64,000 nt of DNA, from positions 1,922,001 to 1,986,000 of the forward strand of contig CP087213.1 of assembly GCA_020912385.1 (NCBI GenBank), written 5' to 3'. The notes beneath the pieces are model-generated. The model was not told the origin of the DNA, did not search any database, and saw nothing but the letters and a program-made list of their open reading frames with translations. Shown piece after piece: positions 53,786-64,000 of the stretch (its first letter is position 1; each line of letters begins with the position of its first letter). The translations under genes and the position numbers were made by a program. Source of the stretch: Neofusicoccum parvum. Lineage: Eukaryota > Ascomycota > Dothideomycetes > Botryosphaeriales > Botryosphaeriaceae.

Positions 53786-55748
53786 TCACATTCCAACCAC
53801 ATCCGCAATCTCCGTCGTCGGCTCGACGTACCGCTTCCCCTGGCCCCTCACCATGGTCAGCTGCTCAAACGCATACGCCAACCCAATCAACGTCGCCTCA
53901 TCCCACCTCTTCCCCAAGAACGACAGCCCGAACGGGATCCCCGGCGCCTCATCCACCAGGCCCCTCCTGCTCTCCTCGACGGTCTGGTTGGCGGGATAGA
54001 AGCCCAGCGGCACGGTCACGACGGGCGCGCCGACGATGGCGGGCACGCCGGGGCTGATGCTGGTCGGCAGCACGACGGCGTCGAGGTCGCCGCGCTCCAG
54101 CGCGCCCAGCACGCCGCCCTCGCCGCCCAGGAACAGATCCGCTTGATACGCGGCCCAGAAGCGCGGGTCGGCGTTGTCCCAGCCCTGGGCGTCGAGCGCG
54201 TCGTCCCACACGCCGGTGTCGCGGTCGGGGTAGTCCTCGGGGCCGAAGGCGCGCGTGAAGGCGCGCACGCCGGTGAGGTCGGTGACGTTGGTCGGGTTGG
54301 TGGTCAGCGTCGCGAGGTAGGCGCGCAGGTTGGCCAGGAAGTCGGCGTTGAGGACGAGCGTCTCGTTGCTGGACGCCGCGTACTCGGCGAAGGCGGTGAA
54401 GTTGGCGTCCGGGACGATGGTCGCGCCGGCGGCCGCGAGGATGGGGAGGGCGGCGTGGAAGGCGGAGAGCTCGGCGGCCGCGAGGTACGGCGCGTTGAGC
54501 TCGAGCACGTTGGCTGGCACGCCGATGCGGGCGCCCGCGAGCGCGGCGGGGTTGCAGGCGGCGACGTAGTCGGGGAGGCTGCTGTTGGCGAAGGGGCTGG
54601 CGAGCGTGTAGTTGTCGTAGGGGTCGACGCCGGCGATGGCGTGGAGAATGTAGGCGGCGTCTTTGACGGTGCGGGCCATGGGGCCGACGGTGTCTTGGTG
54701 CTCGGAGATGGGAATGACGAGGTTGCGGGAGGTGAGGCCGACGGTGGGTTTGATGCCGGCGAGGTTGTTCTTGTTCGAGGGCGAGAGGATGGAGCCGTCG
54801 GTCTGGTGCAACCAAAATCAATATCATAATACTGGGACAGCTTTCCAAGTCGCCCAAGCACAGCATCTCAGTCCAGTGATGGTAAGGAGGTCAAACTCAC
54901 CTCAGTTCCCAAACTCGCCAATGCCAATCCCAGATCAGATGCAACACCACTCCCGCTCGAACTTCCACTCGGGTCCTGGTTTGGATAGTACGCGGCATAT
55001 ACCTGACCACCATACGCCGACCAGCCATTGGTTGAGTTGTTGGAGCGAAAGTTGGCCCACTGGCTGAGGTTAGTCTTGCCCAGGATGATGGCGCCGGCTT
55101 CGCGGAGTTTGCGGGCCACGGCTGCATCACGAGGGACCTTGGCGCCGAGAAGAGCGTAGGAGCCAGCTAATCAGATGGTAAGTGAAACTGCATTTTCAAG
55201 GATGATGGTGGAAGCAAAGTTACCTGTGTTGTTCATCTGGTCCTTGGTGGCGATGTTGTTCTTGATGAGAATCGGGATCCCGTGCAAGGGGCTACATAGT
55301 GGTCAGTCAGTAGTTCGAAATCTGAGCTTATGTCTGCGCAAACTTACCCTCGACTGGTACCATTGCCCCTTTCGGCGTCGAGCTGGCGTGCGATTTGGAC
55401 GGCGTCTGGGTTGAGCTCAATGACGGCGTGTACAGTGCCATTGACCTCATTGATGCGGGCGACATAAGCCTTGAGAAGTGTCAAGATGTATTCATTCTGA
55501 TTCCCAATGTCTCGAAATGCGTACGTTTACCAAGTCAACACTAGTAAACAGTCCGGCTTCCATGCCAACCTGCAGGTCCTCAATGGTGGCATCGATAAGA
55601 CTGGGGATGGGAACGCCCTTGACTAAATCAAAGGTCAGAGAACAAAAGATTCAGCGAAGATGAGCGTGAGCGTACTTGTCTCTTGGCTGTAGCTGTGCGA
55701 GAAGAGCACGCTGAAGAGAGCGAGGAGTACAAGACGTAAGGCCGCCAT
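53786..55748 (-). CDS. Secreted amidase-signature family enzyme
   Basis: Six exons: 55748-55676, 55622-55531, 55469-55348, 55291-55224, 55166-54901 and 54802-53786; 545 residues with consistent phases. A signal peptide (MAALRLVLLALFSVLFSHSYS) starts the protein. The amidase-signature triad is present: Lys106 in LIKNNIATKD, the cis-Ser in PSGSSSGSGVA (about residues 186-191), and the nucleophile in TDGSILSPS (about Ser211). Conserved SQWANFRS and LAGIKPTVG segments fit. Several N-x-S/T sites support secretion. Family members hydrolyse amides from acetamide to peptides and fatty acid amides; the substrate here is not evident. The two 5' introns lie close together, and all are 53 to 98 bases. 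Confidence 0.9.
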
Positions 55749-57368
55749 GTCGGTGAACAGTTGACTAGTGTAGGAATGAGGGACGAGAGTTGACGAGAGA
55801 GCAGCAGTGAGAAACGGAACACAAATGTTTTAAGACTCTTCCTTGTCTTCCGGAACAGGGGTGCGGCGTTCTCGGGATCAATGGTTAGTCAGTTCCCAAT
55901 TGAACCTATCAGCCAGCAAGCCGTTGTGGAGAGACAAGTGGCTTGCGCTCGAAGATCAGGTGCCCGTATGGTTTGGCACGAAAGAAATGAGGCTCCACGA
56001 CTCGAGACGACGAAAAAGCCAGGAATGGAGGCAGCAAGGAAAGGCTATATATAACAGGGATGCAGCGCGAGCGGGGACGGGGGCGAGGCAAAACGAAAAA
56101 GATCAACACCACTTACACCACCAGCCGTACCTTATCGCCACGGAAAGCAGCAGCGGCAGAAGAGCCAGCCACGCGGCGGCCCTGTTCATGCGAGCCGTCG
56201 TCCGCATCTGCTGCCGTGCCTACCAGGCGTAATGGGTTGATCCAACTCTCTGCTGACAGTAGTGTTCTAGCGTGCGCGGGCTGTGAATCACAGCTCTTAG
56301 TGATGGCCCCCTCCCCTGCGGAAGATAAACAACGGAACGGACGAGGTCGCCAGCCACAGCCGCAACAGCAGCAAAGAGCGTTGCGCAGATGCAGAGCGTC
56401 ATCACCCCCCGTTCCTGGCCTTGGCCTTTGCCTCATGCCCCGCGCACGCCCAATCGATAAGCTTGCTTTTGCCTAATCGCACGACCGTTTTCTCTTATGC
56501 GGAGATAAAATTTCAAATAAGGAATCAAGGTGCATAAACGCCGGCTGACAAGCATGCCGGGGAAACAGCACAGAGTTTCAAGAGATAGACGAGAGCAGGT
56601 GGCGCTTTCCCCGAACAGGCAGCTGGGTACGCTACGGGTGTTGCCCGGGGCTTTGTTCCTGTGGGCAACAAGGGCAGCAACAGCCGGGCAATCCAGATGG
56701 GCCGCCGGGCTCGGCATGTGTTTTGTGTAGACCGGAATGTGCTGCACGCTGCCGGCTTCACGGACAGACTTGCGATTGCTTGCCGTGCCTCCATGATTAG
56801 ATCGTCGGGAAGGGTGTGTGCTGCGACTAGCCTCGCGAGCTTCCGCATGTTGACGGCTGTCCCTTGAACAGGCAGCCAGCTGGCACGGGCGAGATTAGGG
56901 ACAGTGCCTCCGGGAATCGTGGCTTGCTTCAGCTTGATGGGAACTTTATTCCACCTCTGCCGCGTTGCCTTGCGGTCTGGCCCAACCCTAATTGAACACC
57001 ACAAGATTGCGTCATCTTCCGCGCGTTCTTTGGAATACAAGTAACAGTGTTGCACACGCGAATTTCCTGTGCTGTGGTTACAACCTATATTCATATGATT
57101 GTATAGCCATCGACTAAACGGTATCGCACATTTGGTATCTAGAGTAGTTCCTTGCAAATTCCCATCATGCGAGAAGAGTCGCTTTTGTGGTAACGACCCC
57201 ATTAGTCCCAACCCGAAAGAAAACGCCAATGCTCATCATACCGGGGGAATCATGAGTCCAGGTCGGTAAATCTGTACAAAGAAAAGCCAAAATCAAGTCA
57301 TACAGAGCCTTCCCCTCCGTCTCCATGCTCTTCCACCGCATCTGTACACCATTCTTCCTGTGATCTCT
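55749..57368. other. Intergenic region, about 1.6 kb
   Basis: Upstream of the amidase and downstream of the SUR7-like gene. A 234-codon minus-strand frame at 56525-57229 is open but has no domain, no splice context and a random-looking composition, so it is not annotated. No other feature is seen. Confidence 0.5.
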
Positions 57369-58457
57369 TTAGACCCTGCTGTCGTGCCTGAACGGCTCGT
57401 ATGCCGTCTGCGCCTTGTTGCCCTGCATATCCCTAAGCGGGACATTGCCGGTCTGCTGGTGCGCGGCACCGGCACCGCCGAACGGGCTGTGGACGCGCTC
57501 GTAGGTGTACGGGGTCTTCTCGACAGTCGGCTTGCGGCCGCTGCGGTCGCTCTTGCCGGAGCAGCAGCACGTCGACAGCGTCCAGAACAGGCCGGCGCCG
57601 AGGGAGAAGGCGACCGCCAGCCAGGTGATGGCCATCATTTTACCGCCCATCGAAGCCTTGATGTTGTACGCTTTGAAGACCGTGTTAAACGTGCCGACGA
57701 GGGTGCCGTACAGCGCGGATGCGGTGATGGACGCGGCGATGGTGAAGATCGTGGCAATCTGGAGAAATCGAGAACGTTAGCCGGTTTCCAGGATGTTCAC
57801 GGTGGTGCGATGATGGACGTACCGAAGCAATGATCGAGGTGACGAAGCTACCCCAACGCGAGAAGATGGCAAGGATGCCGACCAGGAGCTCAGCGAGCGT
57901 AGCGAAGAACGCAACCGTGTAGGCGGCGAACATCCAATTGGCGACCTTCTTGTAAATCTTCAGACCGGACTCCAGCTTGTCGGGGATCAGGTCCTCGGCG
58001 CCGGTCTGGTTCAGGCCCCAAACCTCGACAGGGTTAAACCAGTACGACGCCTTGCGGCTCGAACAGTTGGTGATCTGGTCTCCGCCGGTCGAGTTGTCAT
58101 CGCCGGAGCAGTAGTTCCAGATACCGACGGTGTAGGTGTCCTTCAAGTCATCGTTGGCGCTGGTGGTGAGCGCGGCGAGAAGCTCGTCGTCGATGTCGGT
58201 GCCGGCGATGTCTATCGACGATAACGAGGATACGTTGGATCTGAATTCCGATAGATCGGCCTGGATCCACTTGATTAGCGTTTGACTACACGGTACCGCA
58301 GCGAGCGGTGAATCCTCACCTTCATGAAGTAGATGGAGGTGAGATTGCCATCGTTCTTGTTCCAGTTGCCCAGGAAAACAAGCACCAAGCAGATGAACGC
58401 GCCGAGCGACAACGCCATCGGCGTGGCAATGCACGCGAAACGCCCGATCTTGCCCAT
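57369..58457 (-). CDS. SUR7/PalI family plasma membrane protein, 321 aa
   Basis: Three exons: 58457-58320, 58260-57823 and 57758-57369. For intron 1 (59 bases) I use the gatccag acceptor because the gctaatc branch is too close to the nearer caag. The topology is four transmembrane segments: ALSLGAFICLVLVFLG, then after a large loop WMFAAYTVAFFATLAELLVG, IATIFTIAASITASALYG and ITWLAVAFSLGAGLFWTL. The loop contains GIWNYCSGD...NCSSRKASYWFNP, the conserved W-x-YC...C pattern of SUR7/claudin-like fungal proteins. The cytosolic tail has a CCC cluster, possibly palmitoylated, and is Pro/Tyr-rich. Such proteins organise eisosome-type plasma membrane domains or pH sensing. MGKIGRF is chosen over a Met six codons upstream by family fit. 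Confidence 0.9.
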
Positions 58458-60927
58458 GATTGCAGTGATTTCCAAAGGGAGTCCTTCTTCTGAGATGTGG
58501 GAGGCGGAGAGCTCGAGCGGCGACGGGAGGCGGTTGAGAAGCGAGGGAGACTGGCGGTTTACGTCACACCAGCAAGAAGAGCGACAGTCGAGGAGGGCGC
58601 AAGTGAATACGTTGGAATGTTGTACCCACTAGCGGGGAGCAGACGGCCTTATATCGCAGCGTGGTGCTTTGTGCCAGTGCGGTGAGTGGAGGCACGCGCA
58701 GCTGAGTAGTGTTAAAACGGGGCGGTGCAGGCTGTGCTACCACAAACAAGCAGATGGCGGAGAGCCGGCCGGGGGGTTGGGTGTGCATGATTTGCCTCAT
58801 TCAATCTAGCTGTGGCAGGCCCAGCCACAAGGCTGAGCGCTGCTACGCACGCACGCACGCACGCAGCAGCACTGCAACCCGAGTGCCTGCCAGCTGCGTG
58901 CGCAACTTTTCCCTGCAAAATGCGCTGCGCTGCGCTGCTTTCGCCTGCCAGCTGCTGCGCCCCCGGGCCCATCGTCATTCGCCAACGCTCCCAAGCCTCG
59001 CGAACCCCGCTGCTGACACCTGCCATGCGATCAGTGCCACGCCTCTCGCCCAAATCACAATCCTCCGCCCTCCACCCAACAATGCTGGCCCAGCGACATT
59101 CGTGAACATGCCCTCCGCGCGGCGGAAACCTAGCCGCTTCTGGGCACTCCGGTCAGCCAGGCAGCGCACTCCGCTGCCGTCGCCAATCGTCCGTCCAACG
59201 CCCGACCCGCGCCTCATTGGCTCCGGCTTCGCTCCGTCGATCATTCCGGGGGTGGCCACCTTGAAGAATGGTGGGAAGCGCAGCATCAAGCAAATCTCGC
59301 TCTGCGCATTTTTCCTTCGCCGCTATAGTGTTCTGCGTGCCGAGCGCCCGAGCGGCCAGTGAAAAGGCCAGCAGTCACCGCAAAAGCTCCGGGTCGCTCG
59401 TCACGAGAAAGGAGACAGCGAGACGGAGGGTCCGATGATGACGACGCAACACGCGATCAGCAATCAGACGCATGTGAACGGCGAGCCGACGACAGCAGCT
59501 GAGCAGCGGGCAGCGCAAAGGAGGGGGTGGGTGGCTGTTGGATTATATGCCCTGCCGTCTCACGTCCACTGGTGAGGCAGCATTGATGGGCGCCCGTCAA
59601 TGAATAATTGTCAGCATCGACCGAGCAGGCGTGTTCAGCTGTCGGCAGGCAGCGCAGCGTCAGCGGCACGCCGGACGGACGAGCAAGAGGGCCCGGCAAC
59701 CACACAGGGTCGCGCGGCCGCCAAGCCGCTTGGCGTCTGCTAACGACTCGTCATCCACCCGTCGCCCCAAAAATAGAAGCCGCGCTATGCCTCTCACGGA
59801 GGCGGTAAGCCTTCGATTACGCACGACTGTCTCTTGGTCCCCTTCCCGCTGCAGGGGGCCTCGCCGACCCACCGGAGTTTGATGCCCCTTCCGGCACTTG
59901 CTGAGGCATGAAGCAGAAATTGCATGCAGTGCCTTCGCACGTATCACCGCCAGAATGCGTTTCAAGTTTTGCTTCATCGGCTTTGAATTCTTCATCTGTC
60001 CGCTCTTCATCCCCATCTGCGTGTCTACCCACCCCTCCCTGCTGCTGAACCAGCCCTGCCTTGAACGGGCGCAGGGACCAAAAAAAACATCTCTCCACTC
60101 GCTCATCTTCTCAACCGCCCCAGGCCTCTAGGCATCCCTCCAAGTAGAACCCCCTGCAATAGTGTAAAAACACAAAGAACAGACAAGCTGTCGAGACCAC
60201 ATGCCATCGTTCCCGTGAAATTTTCCAAGAGACGTGAAAAAAAAAAAGCTCGAGCGCGTGAAAACTGGGAATAATGGACAAGCGCGCGCGAAGATGTAAC
60301 AGAAACAAGCCCCAATTAAAACACGAGCAACCCTTTGATATTGAAACCCCTTTGCCTGAGTATATGCAACCGTTTCCTTTTCGCCGTGAACTCCGTCTGC
60401 GCTGCTGGAAACCCGCACTTTCGCTCAGAACGCCAAACACAAATGAAACCCCTAGCGACGAGCCTGGTCGTCTGTGTGCGGATGGTTATCCAAAGGAGGA
60501 ATGAGAATAACACTGTTCGGGACAGTGGCAATGATGAAACAAAATCCCGCCCGGTCGAGCGCACGGGAATAATGGTATCGCTGAAGTGCCGCATCGCCGG
60601 GCTGGCCTGAAGAAAGGAGACGAATGGCGAGAAATGTCGCGGTGATTAGGATATGTGATGCTGAATGACCAGGTCCCGGATGACTCCCTTTCTCCCTTCG
60701 ACTATGAAGCCGATATGCAATCAAACATGCTCTGTAAAGTGCTGATGGTGTCCGATCCGGGAAGCGGTCGACATTATGTGCTGTGAACAGCGGCGCCGGT
60801 CGGTTGCCATCGGCGTGGTGTTACCGTGCGAGCTCTGTGCATCGAGATGCGAGGTGCGGTGGTCACACCATCCGGAGGATGACATCGGATGTGTGGATGA
60901 TGTAAGAAATCTTTGAAATCAAGTCCT
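58458..60927. other. Long intergenic region, about 2.5 kb
   Basis: No gene can be supported on either strand. The left part is the promoter of the SUR7-like gene; the rest includes a perfect (ACGC)5 microsatellite at 58845-58864 and an A-rich run near 60236-60248. The right end should hold the 3' UTR of PNG1. Open frames are compositional and lack domains. Confidence 0.5.
58845..58864. repeat. (ACGC)5 microsatellite
   Basis: Five perfect ACGC units in a row within an intergenic region, preceded and followed by GC-rich sequence. It may vary in length between strains. Confidence 0.9.
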
Positions 60928-62281
60928 TCATCTCCTGGGCGGGCGGTTCTGGGGGTTGTGAGCGCCACCTTCGCCCCTTGCGCGGATCCATTCGGTAGAG
61001 CCACTGGCCCGGCCTTCGGCAGCCTTCTGAGCATCGGGGTCGGGGCGCGACGTTGTGGTTGGGCCTCCACGGAGAATGTCCTCGGGGTTGATCTTGCAAA
61101 TTTCGTACGCAATTTGGTGGGCCACGTAACGCCGGAGCTCACGGTCCTCGGCCATGTCCTCGCCCTCCAGGCGGAACTTATCCTGCTTTGAAAGCTTTGA
61201 CCTTCTCATGGCACGGAGCTCGTTCATGATGTAGAGCAGCTCGGCCTCGGTTGCCCTCTTACGCTCCAGAGCGTAGCGGCCGGAGCGGACATATCTCCTG
61301 GTAACGTCCATGGCGCCATCGGCGGAAAAGGCGATGCAGTAGGCGAGCTTCTTGCCCCAGCCTTTACAATGATTAGCATCAAGACGTACGAAGACTGGAT
61401 GATCGGATGCACATACCTTCGGTGTACAGCCGGGGCTTGTCCCAGGCCTCTTCGCAGGCATCCACATGAACCCATCTCTTCCGGTGCACGGAGTACACCT
61501 CAGTCCAAACGTGGTCCTCGGAGTTCCATACCCAGCGTACTCGCGATCCAACAGCTCTGCAAAGCATGCTGAAGCAGTTTGCCCACTCTCCGCATCTTCC
61601 TTGCCGGGTCTGGAGGAGAACGAAGGCGTCGTTGTAGCGAGGGAATCGCTCGTAGCAACCGCAGTGATCCATCGAGCAGCGGTAGAGCTCGACTTGGTTG
61701 GCACCTCGTGCCGACTCGTCAGGAAGAGGCGCGGCCATTCCGACGGCGATGGTGGGCGAGCCGCAGGTGGTGCAAATGGGGTTGTTGACCCAGGAGAAGA
61801 ACGAGCGCTTGAACCAGCGGAGCAATGCGCGCACGACGCAATCCTGGTAGCCCCACGCAGGCTTCTTGCCAGCGCCGAGGCTCTGGGCCTCGGCCAGGAA
61901 GATTTGGCTCTCCTCCTCGGCCTCACTGTAGATCTGTTGCAGCGGGATGGAGCGCAGCGCGTCGTCGAGCAGACCTGGGTTCTCCCACTTCGCGGGCATG
62001 TTGGACAGCGAGTTGAGCATGTTCTTGAAGCGCAGCGACCGGGCGTCGCTCGGCGCGCGGGGAAGCAGCGGGATGTTCTTGACGCAGGAGCCGTAGGAGG
62101 GCGGCGGTGCGTTGGTGGGCGGCAGGGCGGCGTTGAAGGGTGCCGGCGACGCAGAGCGCGAGCGGCCGCTGAGGTCGTTCATGCGCTTTGTGCTGAGGAC
62201 CTGGCGGAAGCGCTCCGTCAACTCCTTGGCCTTCCTGTCGTCCATGGCGGCCCCCCGGCGAGGGTGATGCGAGTCGGCCAT
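60928..62281 (-). CDS. PNG1: Cytoplasmic peptide:N-glycanase (PNGase)
   Basis: Two exons: 62281-61417 and 61361-60928; 432 residues, 55-base intron with gtatgt, gctaatc and gtaaag. The transglutaminase-like core has its triad: Cys230 in [10 protein letters not shown], His257 in DHVWTEV and Asp274 in VHVDACE. The spacings of 27 and 17 match yeast Png1. A zinc site is visible as PICTTCGSP with a second pair in RCSMDHCGC. The following [12 protein letters not shown] strand block is conserved. The enzyme removes N-glycans from misfolded glycoproteins during ER-associated degradation. N-terminal residues 1-80 and the C-terminal 40 are disordered. A start at MDDRKAK, 12 codons later, is also possible. 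The enzyme is predicted active. Confidence 0.94.
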
Positions 62282-64000
62282 TGCGAGCGATGGGGTGTCG
62301 GAGGGGGAGTGGCCGTCCGATGGTGGTGGTGAGGGTCGTGGAGTGTGAAGTCGGGGCGTGGGCGGGTTTGAATGGGCGTGCGGCAGGTTGCGACCGCAGC
62401 AGCTGCACAGCCCTCGGCGAGGATGGAGCCGCCACAGGGTCAGTGCGCGGGGGAAGGTGTGGTGGTGAGTGCTGGCGACAGCAGGGTCCTCTTCATCCAG
62501 TCCGGGTGCAGGTGCAGGGCGACGGAGGAGTCGAAATAGACTGCACAGGAGACGGGGCGCTGGGGGCAAAGTATAGGTCCTGGAGGGAGAGCGGATGGAG
62601 CAGCGCGGGCGGCGATGAGGTGTCAAGGGATTCTCGGTTTCGGTGGGCTGCGCGTCCACCGTCAGTAGCCCTACGAGCTGACGCGGACAATCGGACTGAT
62701 TGGCTACACGCGGCGGGCTAGTGCGCAACGGGAGCTTCTGCCCTCGCGCGCGAGCCGGGGGATGATGAATGTTAGAGCCCTTCTGAATCTGAACGCTCTT
62801 TACAGCCAGCCCAGCGACGCGCGACTCCTTAATTACAGAAACCGCCGCCAAGCCGTGAAGCGACGCACCCGGCAGGCGCCCGCCGGCGGTCGCGATGGCC
62901 CTTTGCAGCGCCTGGCCCGGCAACGATGGGCGGATAAGAGCAGGGTTCTGGCCGCGTAGCCGGCCTGCGCTGCGAGCAGCGCGGCGACGACAGTGCCCGC
63001 CCGCTGCTGCGCGGCCAGGCGCTCGCGGCTGACGGCCACGAGCCTGGCGGAGTTTTCATCGCTAATGCTGCCGCGGCTATTCGTGGGTCGCGGCCCTTTG
63101 CTGCTTGGGGCGGAGACCGGAGAGGGCGAAGACCACGCAATGCGCAAGCCACCAGCCGGGCGGACGCGTCACGCCCCAGACCCAGCCGCCTGACTCGGGC
63201 CCGCGTGGAATATGAATACCGCGCGACTCGCACGCCCTCTGACGCCCGCGCTTGCGCGTGCTGCTGCCTCTGCGACCGCGACGACGACCGCGAGGCCCGC
63301 TTGGCACCGCGCGTGGAGAGCTTGCTGATGATGTGCGCGGGCGTTGGTGTTGAACCCGAGCGCTGCAGTCCGCCTGGGCGGCCGCGGCGGCGCTTTTGCT
63401 GCGCAGGCTGCGCAATCGCAGGTCGCAGCAGGGGCTTGGCGCACAGCGTTCCACTTTGGCTCTCTGGCGAAGCACGTCAGCCACCATGATCTCCAGGCTC
63501 CGGGCGGCGCTGTCGTGCTCAGCGCGCCTGGCCATAGGCTCCCGCCCGCCCGCCAAGCGCGCATCCTCATCTGCCACCGCGCGCCTCGCGGCTCAGTGCG
63601 ACGGCTGCAACCACCATGCCCGTGTCTTTGCTCTGGCTCTTGGCTCCGAGGCAGGTACCGCGCCCGCCCAGCCAGCGGACGTGTACAGCGCATCCCGGCG
63701 GAAGATCTCCCCAATCTTTTTTCGTTGCGCGCAAGGATGTCCTCAGAGCCTCTTCCGCCCCCCGCAAAGCTGACGCGGCCGCCTCCCGCCCTGCGGACCT
63801 ACGACTGACAGCGTGACCGCCCGCTGGCCTGATCCTCTCCACCCAGCCGTCCAAAACTAGCTCTCTGCTTCGTGTTGTGGAATTGCTGTCCTCAACGCGC
63901 GCTGCGGCAGATCCCGCCACTTCGCAAGCTCGCCCGCCAGATCCACGATCCCATCCTAGCGCTGCTTCACCAATGCCCTCGAGAAACGAAGCGTTTCCAG
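62282..64000. other. Right end of window, no supported gene
   Basis: About 1.7 kb of GC-rich sequence upstream of PNG1. Many overlapping open frames exist on both strands, as expected from base composition. None shows a domain or an exon-like structure. The start of a further gene beyond 64000 cannot be excluded. Confidence 0.5.

Noticed and set aside
54143..54829. A 228-codon plus-strand frame within the amidase gene
   Set aside because: It is antisense to the catalytic exon and consists mostly of Gly, Glu, Val and Arg, as expected from third-position G/C on the other strand.
56525..57229. A 234-codon minus-strand frame in an intergenic region
   Set aside because: No domain, no signal peptide, no nearby splice-linked exon, and an amino-acid mixture that looks random.

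Overview
The window is nuclear DNA of a filamentous ascomycete (Pezizomycotina). Genes are dense and split by short introns, mostly 50-75 bases, with gtaagt-like donors and ctaac/ctgac branch sites. Coding sequence is GC-rich with C or G at third positions, and the families (DUF3632, SUR7/PalI, pisatin-demethylase-like P450, Srs2, Mic60) are fungal. A Dothideomycete is my best guess, but that is inference. Exon boundaries were worked out by hand from splice consensus, frame continuity and family fit; coordinates given for spliced genes span start codon to stop codon.

Layout. 0-13 kb: a small secreted protein, an Srs2-type anti-recombinase helicase, two unrecognised nuclear-looking proteins, a four-segment membrane protein, and an intron-containing tRNA-Val(UAC) whose 3' half and flank are duplicated downstream. 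13-22 kb: a secreted RNase T2, a twin-CX9C protein, a decayed formaldehyde-activating-enzyme (GFA) family gene, a zinc alcohol dehydrogenase and a DHA1-type drug/H+ antiporter. 22-25 kb: threonine deaminase (ILV1) divergent from Mediator subunit Med8. 26-35 kb is accessory in character: a Dal5-like MFS permease, two small secreted proteins (a crystallin-fold protein and an RNase T1/N1), a DUF3632 protein and a P450, separated by long gene-poor stretches.

36-46 kb: an MPDU1-like PQ-loop protein, a 1081-residue AT-hook array fused to an EVE domain, and an unusually long acyltransferase. 46-53 kb is a housekeeping membrane block: Mic60 (MICOS), the phosphoinositide phosphatase Sac1 and, divergent from it, Rab5. 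53-64 kb: a secreted amidase-family enzyme, a SUR7-family plasma membrane protein, cytoplasmic PNGase, and then about 1.7 kb without a recognisable gene.

No transposon, CRISPR array, rRNA or complete biosynthetic cluster is visible. The most interesting items are the AT-hook/EVE fusion, a canonical PCNA-binding box in the Srs2 homologue, the tRNA-linked duplication, the GFA remnant, two GC-AG introns, a twin-CX9C protein of unknown role, and an acyltransferase with acidic and proline-rich insertions.
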